A DNA stretch of 7,525 nucleotides from Euryarchaeota archaeon UBA556 (GTDB lineage Archaea; Thermoplasmatota; Poseidoniia; Poseidoniales; Thalassarchaeaceae): the NCBI GenBank assembly GCA_002494975.1, contig DADI01000019.1, forward strand, positions 1 to 7,525, given 5' to 3'. Positions 1-6,344 of this stretch are shown piece after piece. The notes under the pieces are model-generated. The model saw nothing but the letters and a program-made list of their open reading frames with translations, did not search any database and was not told the origin of the DNA. Positions within the stretch are counted from its first letter, which is position 1; each line of letters begins with the position of its first letter. Made by a program: the position numbers and the translations under genes.

Positions 1-1160
1 TTAGATAATGAAGACTGGCTTAGCGATGCTGAAGCGTCATAAGATTGGCCGACATTTAGTGTCACTATTTTCTCACAACCAACTTCTGTACCTGAACGGC
101 CTTGGATCTTTATTGGAACTTGGGTGCTGGCTTCTACAGAATCATCTGGCGTCACTTGAAACTCAAAGGTATGTTGATCATCAGCAGTATTTTTCTCACC
201 CAGGAATGCACTAGAAGGGGATGAAAAATCAACCCATTCGGAAACATCAAAATCATCAGCAACTGCTTTGGCCGAGACCGTCCATTCTGTATTACCTATA
301 TTTTCTACTGTAAATCGATTTGACCCAGTTTCCCCTGGATTAAGATTCATAGAAGTAAATTGAAGAGATGGGTCGCATTCTTTAACTTCTGGAATATTAA
401 CTGTTAGTGTCAAATTATCTTCAGCGGGATCGGCAGCATTCGGATCATTAGTAACGGTTGCTTTGATGATAAAACAATGAATCCCCGATTCTGTTGAAGC
501 ACCATCTGGAAGGTCAACAGTTACATCAACAGTAGTAGAATCTCCGGAATCTAATTGAACTGTGGCTGGATTCACAGAAGCGTCTAATTCATCAGATTCA
601 CAATCATTATCTGAAGTCATCTCGAGTTGAATATTTTCTTGTTGCTCGCCGGTGTTTTCGACGTCGACTTCCCAGACTACTTCGTCATCCTCACCATCAT
701 AAGTAACAGTTTGTTCATCAACAGTCAGGGTAACGGAATATAATCCTCCGTCACCTGCAGTTGTTGTAACCTTGACGTCATCAGTTTTGGGTTGATCTGG
801 GGGAGTTCCTGTTGCAGTTACTGTAACCGTGGTTTCACATTCTCCACTAGCCTGGTCATTTACTGAAACCGTCAAAGTTACAGTTTCACTTTGACCTGAT
901 TCAATAGTGCCACTAACCTGTTCAACATTAGAAGTAAAGCCGTTGCAATCAGCAGCTTGAGATGTACTTAGAGACACAGTAATGTCATCATCGCCAGTAT
1001 TAGTTACTGTAATATCATATTCCGCTGGATTATCTGCATCTGCTTCTTGAGAACTTGGAGAAGCTGATATTGAGACATCTACTGCTGCATAAACAGGAGG
1101 AGAAATTAAAGATAACAAAAGCAAAACAAGGACCAAACGCGCGGATTCCGCTCTCTTCAT
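1..1160 (-). CDS. Secreted acidic Ig-like repeat protein with paired cysteines (3' end outside window)
   Basis: The frame is open from an ATG at 1160 to the left edge, giving 386 codons with no stop, so the C-terminus is missing. The protein starts with a clear signal peptide: MKRAESAR, then a Leu/Val-rich core, then PPVYA-A, with likely signal-peptidase cleavage near residue 25. The rest is acidic, Thr/Val/Ser-rich and beta-predicted. It divides into about three modules (roughly 27-118, 139-257 and 258-371), and a fourth starts at the edge. Each has motifs typical of CARDB/NEW3-like Ig folds, such as 'VTNTGDDD', 'VENTGEQQ' and 'VENIGNTEW', plus a 'GxSxTVxxTV' strand. Cysteines come in one pair per module: C72/C108, C187/C229 and C262/C362, consistent with extracellular disulfides. 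No enzymatic motif is visible. It lies 66 bp downstream of the protease gene. I infer a cell-surface structural, adhesive or binding protein; whether a C-terminal membrane anchor exists cannot be seen. No good Shine-Dalgarno lies close to the ATG, but the signal peptide fixes the start well. Confidence 0.85.
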   Translation of the reverse strand, partial: MKRAESARLVLVLLLLSLISPPVYAAVDVSISASPSSQEADADNPAEYDITVTNTGDDDITVSLSTSQAADCNGFTSNVEQVSGTIESGQSETVTLTVSVNDQASGECETTVTVTATGTPPDQPKTDDVKVTTTAGDGGLYSVTLTVDEQTVTYDGEDDEVVWEVDVENTGEQQENIQLEMTSDNDCESDELDASVNPATVQLDSGDSTTVDVTVDLPDGASTESGIHCFIIKATVTNDPNAADPAEDNLTLTVNIPEVKECDPSLQFTSMNLNPGETGSNRFTVENIGNTEWTVSAKAVADDFDVSEWVDFSSPSSAFLGEKNTADDQHTFEFQVTPDDSVEASTQVPIKIQGRSGTEVGCEKIVTLNVGQSYDASASLSQSSLS

Positions 1161-1168
1161 GGTTGGTC

Positions 1169-1191
1169 GGGAACAATCTTCCCTCTAAGGG
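1169..1191 (-). promoter_or_regulatory. Alternative small hairpins in the leader of the secreted repeat protein
   Basis: In minus-strand RNA a stem CCCT-TAG-AGGG (plus coordinates 1181-1191) and a stem GGGAA-GATTG-TTCCC (1169-1183) share the same G-run, so only one can form at a time. The G-run (GAGGG) is the only purine-rich, Shine-Dalgarno-like sequence in the leader, but it lies about 20 bases before the ATG, too far for standard use. A regulatory role is speculative, because both stems are only 4-5 bp. Confidence 0.2.
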
Positions 1192-1218
1192 CTTCGCGCT
1201 TGACGTGCACTGTAATCG

Positions 1219-1229
1219 TATATTTTTCA
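1219..1229 (-). promoter_or_regulatory. Candidate archaeal BRE/TATA promoter element
   Basis: On the minus strand the bases TGAAAAATATA cover the stop codon of the protease gene and the first spacer bases. An A-rich stretch followed by TATA resembles an archaeal BRE plus TATA box. It lies about 60 bases before the ATG at 1160, so a transcript start about 25 bases downstream would leave a leader of roughly 35 nt. This would give the secreted repeat protein its own promoter in addition to any read-through from the protease. It is a pattern match only, in an AT-rich genome. Confidence 0.35.
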
Positions 1230-4200
1230 CACTTCAGTAAGTTGGTCTATTCCAGCGTCACAGTGTAAACAGTGGCTTTTTTCGGTGATATTACAACCTT
1301 GTACTTGGCCAGCCATATGATATCTAGCACCACACTCGAGACAAGCCCAAGCTTTACCAATAATTACGTCACCACTACATATCCAGCAAGGAACTCCGCT
1401 GGATTCTTCTTGAACTTCTTCCGGTAAAATATTTTCAATTTTATTTTCTGGAATTAATGAATTAATTAATCCTTCTCGGCGTAAATAAATAGTCAAACCA
1501 ACTCCACCTCCAAGTATTATTATTATAAGAATTATAAGTATTAAATTGATACTCCCCATACTATCAGAAGTTGCAGCAGGTAATACATCAATTTCTACAT
1601 TTAACGATGAACCAGTAATATCATCAGAATTTAAGAACGAAACCGTAACTATCCCATCTGCTCCTTTGGATGGAGTATATGCAATTTCTACTGAACGTGT
1701 TTCACCAGGCCTCAAGTTAACAAATGAACTATCTAGTATTAATTCATTCCAACCATTGGGAGCTTCCAACTTCAAGATTTCTGATATATCTGAATTACCT
1801 ATATTCTGTAATTCAAGAGAAAGAGTTGTTTGATATCCTTGAGGAGAAGGGTTTTGCTCAACTATACTCCAAATAACTTCATTCACTGAATCAACATAAA
1901 GAGATATTATATTCTCTGAAGTTAATCCCTCTCCGCTGAGAATTAGAGAGACCGTTGGCTCGGAACCAGCTTCTGCAGATAATGGAATTATAAGATTACA
2001 AATTATTGTTATAGTTGATCCTGTAGAGATAGTAGGATTATTATTTTGGCAGGAGTATTCCCAATCATCATTTGGTACCTCCATAGAGACAATTGGCCTC
2101 CAAGTCATTGTACCATCGTTAGTGACTTTCCAAAGTAAATCAAAGCCAATACCCCCTACAGGATGAGAATCTACTCCTAGTGGAGTATCCGCTGAAGTCC
2201 CGTCTGGTAATGCAACTTGATAGAATTCTATTCTAGGAATCGCACCTGAGAGAACATCAATTGTCCTGTTCCAATCTATGACGAATCCATCTTCTGTAAC
2301 AAATCTTAGCTTCAACTCACCGCTCTTGGCAAGACCGTTACCAGTTATGGAAATTGGTAAATCAAATTGAGAACCTGATGATACTATGAATGAGTTCTGA
2401 GTTCCAGTAAATGACCAACCATTCGGCTTAGATAGAATATACGGAGTTAATTCTAGATCCCGGTTACCCTGATTATTGAAATTAATTTCCCATTCAAGTA
2501 AATCATCAGCAGAAACATCATGCTCTGTTCCATCAGAAGTTGGAGTTAAAGTGACTACATCGATATTATCTACTACTAAAGTTATGTCTTCAGACCAAGA
2601 ATCTGAACTCACTCTAGAATGAACTGAGACCGCTGCAGAAAATACCGTACCGGCGGGAATCATAGCCCCTGGGGGGTTGATGGTGATGTCTATTGTTCGT
2701 GATTCCCCCTTATCTAAGGAACCTGTAGAACCATGAGACGAACCAGCGAAAGATCCTATCGAATCTAGCCCAAGACTCCAACCAGAGGGTGAAATTAATT
2801 CGACATCATAAGTTTGTGGGCCGTTTCCGTCATTCTGAATTTGAATTTGTAGTGGCGTTGAAACAAGAGGGTTTACTCTAATTTGACTAGTGGGGATTAG
2901 AACATTAGCATCGGACAATAGTGGTACCTCGAGATATATCTCAAATTCTGATTCAATTTGATTTTCAACATCTGTTCCTGTAACTAACATTCTGTAAAGC
3001 CCTGGTTCTGGAGGTGCTGGATGCACCACTGATAGGCTTACAGTAGTCGATTCTGCAGGCATTAAATTAAACGTATTATTAGAAAATGATGAAAACCAAT
3101 CAAATTCAACTCCATCTTGCATTCTAATAGGTTCAGATACCTCAATTGTTGCATTTGTTTCAAATAATGCTGTATTTGTCAAATCAAGAGACCAAGTGGT
3201 AGAACTATCTGAAGTCCCCTCAATTAATTGCATTGGAGCTTGGCTAGTAACTCTGACTCCTGGGACGCTAACTATAACAATCTGATTATATTGATTATTA
3301 GACTCAGACACCTCGTCAACTAAATCGTTAGGATCTATGTAGAAAGATACAGTGTTCTCACCCTCTACACCGGGGGTCCATTGCCATGTCAGTTCAGCAG
3401 ATTCTCCAGGAGAAAGGCTGAGGGTTTTTGTACTAATTGTGGCACTATTAACTGCTGCTAATACAGATAACTCAGGTATGCTTCCTGCACCCTGATTAAT
3501 CAAAGAAATTGAAAATTCCACCTCTTCATCAACTTGAGGAATTGGTACTGACAATTCAAAAGAATCGGATACAAATGTTGGATCTGGGTCTAAATCATTG
3601 ACATTTACGCCTCTAACCGCAAGAGAATAAGGTTGGTAGAAATTACTACCTCCATGAGATGAATCTCTAACTCTAACAGTCCAGGTACCGACTGCAGCAT
3701 TGTCAACAAGTACGACTTCAACATTATTTTTCGAGTCTTTCTGACCATTTGCTACTGATTCACCATTAGTGAAAACATTACCTTTGAATAGTAGACCATT
3801 TGGATTAGTAATTTCTAAATCTAAGTCATTTCTTAATTGGGTTGACGATGATGATGAACCTGGATAATCCGACCAAGCCAGAACTACTTTGAGTTCTTCG
3901 CCACCCCTTGTAATGTCAAATGAATAATCACTAATTTGGCCGGACGATAATCTAGACCTATCGTCTACAAATATACCTACATCACTTTCTGGGATTAGGG
4001 AATTAACGAGATTAACACGCCCCCAACCTTCGTTATTGTTTGGTATATCGCGAACACCCATATCTTCAGCCCCTAATATCAATAATGCCTTGATTAGGGC
4101 TGCTTGAGGTGCGGGCCTAGATGCAATTTCCATCAGATATTCGCGAACTAAAACTGCAGCCCCGGCTGTCGCAGGAGTTGCCATTGAAGTTCCACTATAT

Positions 4201-5696
4201 TCTAGGTACCAATTATTACTCCAAGAACCTGATGCACTGCTTGCTTCTTGAGATTTACAAGAACGAACATAATCTCCTGGCCCTACTAGATCAGGTTTTA
4301 TCCTACCATCATCAGTTGGTCCACGACTACTCCAGTAATACATATCATCTGGAGCGCCATTGTATCTGTTGACATGACCACCTACTGTTATGACATTCTT
4401 AGCAGTCCCTGGAGATGAAATCCCATCATTCCTCTCATTACCAGCGGCAAATAATACAGTCATTCCTTGATATTGCCAATATTGATCCCATGTTGAGACT
4501 CTATCGTCAGCATCTTCGGACGAGGTTGTATATTCTCCTCCAGTTGGTGACCCCCAACTATTGGTATGCAAACGAGCACCTGCATTATATGCTTCATTAA
4601 GCATACTATTAATTCCAATAGAATACAGAGCACCTGAGTCATCATCTTCCATAGCTTGGAAGTAAAGATTTGCTTCAGGGGCTATTCCCTGGTATGTCCC
4701 ACCACTTCTCATTCCATCGCCGAGTACTGTACAGGCGACGTGAGTGCCGTGGCCATCAGAAGGATCGGCAGTAGAAGAGTCACCGGGTGTAACTGAATCA
4801 AGACCTGAAATTCGGCCATTAAAATCGCCATGGTCATCATCTAATCCCGAATCACCTACTGCAATTTTTTGCCCAGAACCGTTTAATCCAGTAATGAAGA
4901 AATCTTCGACTGTATCTATGCCCATATGATTTCTTGCTTCATTATTCATTAACTTAAGAATCGGTACTGGCGCAATGTAAGAAACAGAAGGATGTTTTAT
5001 TATCTCTGAAATATCATTTGTTTGAATTTCACCCCATATAATTCCCGTATCTGGAGACCACGAATCGGACAGCCATGAATTAGCAACATCTTGTAAATTA
5101 TCATCTAGAGACGAAGTTTGACGTACTAGTTCTGAATTCTTCCAGCCGACTATTTCAACAACTAAAATTTCATCATCAGGAGCATCTTGAAGTGCTGGGT
5201 GAATTAGAAGCCCTGCTGGCACCTCATGTACTGATTCCACTGAAGTGAGCGATTGTAGATTTTTCAACTGCTCAGAATTACCTTGAACTAAATATCCTGA
5301 TGGCGGAATTGTAGAACGGATTTCAATCCCTGAGATTTCCATTATTTCCATCCTAGCATCCCATAGTCCTGTGTCTCCATCAATTATTACAATAGCAAGA
5401 TCTATTCGGGAGAATGATATGTCCTGAGAAAGATAAATACTAGGAATTAGCCCTGAATGAGTGTAAACACCGATAGTAGAAGCAGCACTCTCGGAACGTA
5501 ATATCTCGGAACTATTAGATATTCTTGGTGCGCCTAAATCTGAGATACTATTTGGGTCAGGGGATATCTCTATCCTTTGGATTGATTCATCCAATTTTTC
5601 TATAAATGAATCAGATGATTCATGAGTACCGTCATTAAGAGGTATGTAAGAAAGAAGAAGAACGCCCAAAATTAGACATACTGTTCGCTTGGACAT
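1227..5696 (-). CDS. Membrane-anchored KP-43-like subtilisin (S8) protease with CARDB/Ig stalk and cytoplasmic zinc-finger tail
   Basis: This is a cell-surface serine endopeptidase of 1489 residues from the ATG at 5696 (numbering from there). Residues 1-20 (MSKRTVCLILG...) form a signal peptide or signal anchor. Residues 95-171 and 176-261 look like two inhibitor-type prodomain modules. The catalytic domain is about 275-565: Asp282 (VGDSGLD), His316 (DGHGTHVAC), oxyanion Asn420 (FAAGNE) and Ser504 (SGTSMATP) are all present. 'SSRGPTDDGRIKPDLVGPG' and the following barrel at 573-697 (VVLAWSDYPG, NDLDLEITNPNG, NNVEVV, GTWTVRV) are typical of the KP-43 subgroup. A CARDB domain follows (704-811, with DPNDLVDEVSESNN), then about five NEW3/Ig-like repeats (813-1373), one of which carries C1216/C1233. 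A transmembrane helix lies at 1382-1405, followed by Arg-Arg. The 84-residue cytoplasmic tail has eight metal-ligand candidates: C1437, C1440, C1452, C1455, H1460, C1468, C1476 and C1479. The frame stays open upstream to a TTG at 5771, with another ATG at 5729. I chose 5696 because the signal peptide then begins normally and GAAGG lies 9 bases upstream; the 5729 start would only lengthen the basic n-region. Substrate is unknown. The active site looks intact. Confidence 0.93.
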   Translation of the reverse strand: MSKRTVCLILGVLLLSYIPLNDGTHESSDSFIEKLDESIQRIEISPDPNSISDLGAPRISNSSEILRSESAASTIGVYTHSGLIPSIYLSQDISFSRIDLAIVIIDGDTGLWDARMEIMEISGIEIRSTIPPSGYLVQGNSEQLKNLQSLTSVESVHEVPAGLLIHPALQDAPDDEILVVEIVGWKNSELVRQTSSLDDNLQDVANSWLSDSWSPDTGIIWGEIQTNDISEIIKHPSVSYIAPVPILKLMNNEARNHMGIDTVEDFFITGLNGSGQKIAVGDSGLDDDHGDFNGRISGLDSVTPGDSSTADPSDGHGTHVACTVLGDGMRSGGTYQGIAPEANLYFQAMEDDDSGALYSIGINSMLNEAYNAGARLHTNSWGSPTGGEYTTSSEDADDRVSTWDQYWQYQGMTVLFAAGNERNDGISSPGTAKNVITVGGHVNRYNGAPDDMYYWSSRGPTDDGRIKPDLVGPGDYVRSCKSQEASSASGSWSNNWYLEYSGTSMATPATAGAAVLVREYLMEIASRPAPQAALIKALLILGAEDMGVRDIPNNNEGWGRVNLVNSLIPESDVGIFVDDRSRLSSGQISDYSFDITRGGEELKVVLAWSDYPGSSSSSTQLRNDLDLEITNPNGLLFKGNVFTNGESVANGQKDSKNNVEVVLVDNAAVGTWTVRVRDSSHGGSNFYQPYSLAVRGVNVNDLDPDPTFVSDSFELSVPIPQVDEEVEFSISLINQGAGSIPELSVLAAVNSATISTKTLSLSPGESAELTWQWTPGVEGENTVSFYIDPNDLVDEVSESNNQYNQIVIVSVPGVRVTSQAPMQLIEGTSDSSTTWSLDLTNTALFETNATIEVSEPIRMQDGVEFDWFSSFSNNTFNLMPAESTTVSLSVVHPAPPEPGLYRMLVTGTDVENQIESEFEIYLEVPLLSDANVLIPTSQIRVNPLVSTPLQIQIQNDGNGPQTYDVELISPSGWSLGLDSIGSFAGSSHGSTGSLDKGESRTIDITINPPGAMIPAGTVFSAAVSVHSRVSSDSWSEDITLVVDNIDVVTLTPTSDGTEHDVSADDLLEWEINFNNQGNRDLELTPYILSKPNGWSFTGTQNSFIVSSGSQFDLPISITGNGLAKSGELKLRFVTEDGFVIDWNRTIDVLSGAIPRIEFYQVALPDGTSADTPLGVDSHPVGGIGFDLLWKVTNDGTMTWRPIVSMEVPNDDWEYSCQNNNPTISTGSTITIICNLIIPLSAEAGSEPTVSLILSGEGLTSENIISLYVDSVNEVIWSIVEQNPSPQGYQTTLSLELQNIGNSDISEILKLEAPNGWNELILDSSFVNLRPGETRSVEIAYTPSKGADGIVTVSFLNSDDITGSSLNVEIDVLPAATSDSMGSINLILIILIIIILGGGVGLTIYLRREGLINSLIPENKIENILPEEVQEESSGVPCWICSGDVIIGKAWACLECGARYHMAGQVQGCNITEKSHCLHCDAGIDQLTEV

Positions 5697-5739
5697 AAGG
5701 TTGCGCCTTCTGAAGACAGTTTTGAGCATATGGGTGAGT

Positions 5740-5757
5740 TGAACCCTTAGGGGTTCA
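5740..5757 (-). promoter_or_regulatory. Perfect 7-bp hairpin in the spacer before the protease gene
   Basis: The minus strand reads TGAACCCCTAAGGGTTCA: a perfect 7-bp stem (5740-5746 with 5751-5757) closed by a 4-base loop. It lies 27 bases after the stop of the 186-residue membrane protein and 43 bases before the chosen protease ATG. No U-run follows it, so it is not a classic intrinsic terminator. It could be an RNA-processing site, a translational control element in the leader, or a protein-binding palindrome. The rest of the 87-base spacer holds only a weak TATTTT stretch (5770-5775) and no convincing promoter. Confidence 0.4.
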
Positions 5758-5783
5758 TACGTTAAGGACAAAATAGATGCACT

Positions 5784-6344
5784 CTAAAAGAAGTCTATAC
5801 CAGTACCATGGCTGAATTGTTCCATCTTCCATTCACCAACTAAGTATTGTAATTCTATTTTAGAATCCTCTTTATTATGATCAGTATATTGTAACTCAAT
5901 ATCTATCGTATAGTTTTCCCAAACTGATTCGCCGATTATTATTAGTTCTAAGGCATCACCAGAAACAGAACTATGTGCAGGTAAAGAAGATTTATTGAAC
6001 GAAGTTCTATCTATCTCAATATTATCTGAATCTATAAATCGAATAATTAGGGTTAAGTCACTGATATCTCTACTTCCATCATTATCAATTTGAGTTAATA
6101 TCACGTGACCAGAACTACTCTGGATATAAACAACATCAATTGTTACTTTTTCATATGGAACTATCCAAGTTAAAGCTACAAAAGTTGCAGAAAATAGCAT
6201 TAAAGCCACAAATGAAACTAGAATAACTCTCAAAGGAGATATACGACTTACTGAACCTTCTATTCGAACTAACACCTCATGTGCAAGCGCTTCATCAAGA
6301 GTTTCCTCTACTTCTTGATTCCGAGATTTCTCAAGTAATCCCAT
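5784..6344 (-). CDS. Single-pass membrane protein with extracellular beta-sandwich-like domain
   Basis: This 186-residue protein is not recognised as a named family. Residues 1-37 are charged and probably cytoplasmic, with an acidic helical stretch (EVEETLDEALAHEVLVRIEG). Residues 38-62 form one transmembrane helix (PLRVILVSFVALML...TWIVP). Residues 63-186 should lie outside and alternate like beta strands: 'DNDGSRDISDLTLIIRF', 'LPAHSSVSG' and 'YTIDIELQYTD' resemble the strand-turn pattern of FxLYD/LEA14- or CARDB-type Ig folds, where an N-G-S loop and an 'LPAGxS' strand are common. There are no cysteines and no catalytic motif. It starts with ATG directly after the TGA of the upstream gene, behind a GGAGGT ribosome-binding site, and ends with TAG 87 bases before the protease ATG. 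Coupled translation with the upstream gene suggests the two proteins work together, perhaps with this one as a membrane anchor or assembly subunit. That role is inference; the topology is well supported. Confidence 0.85.
   Translation of the reverse strand: MGLLEKSRNQEVEETLDEALAHEVLVRIEGSVSRISPLRVILVSFVALMLFSATFVALTWIVPYEKVTIDVVYIQSSSGHVILTQIDNDGSRDISDLTLIIRFIDSDNIEIDRTSFNKSSLPAHSSVSGDALELIIIGESVWENYTIDIELQYTDHNKEDSKIELQYLVGEWKMEQFSHGTGIDFF

Noticed and set aside
1161..1226. A small RNA or tRNA in the spacer before the secreted protein
   Set aside because: It is only 66 bases long, with short competing stems and no cloverleaf or conserved tRNA bases.
1030..1230. A 66-residue minus-strand frame starting with GTG at 1230
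   Set aside because: It overlaps the signal-peptide region of the secreted repeat protein in another frame and its composition is not protein-like; the ATG at 1160 frame is far better supported.
1546..1833. Plus-strand 95-residue frame
   Set aside because: It is antisense to the protease stalk, which is clearly coding in the minus frame.
5740..5757. The hairpin as an intrinsic transcription terminator
   Set aside because: No T-run follows on the transcribed strand; kept only as an unassigned structural element.
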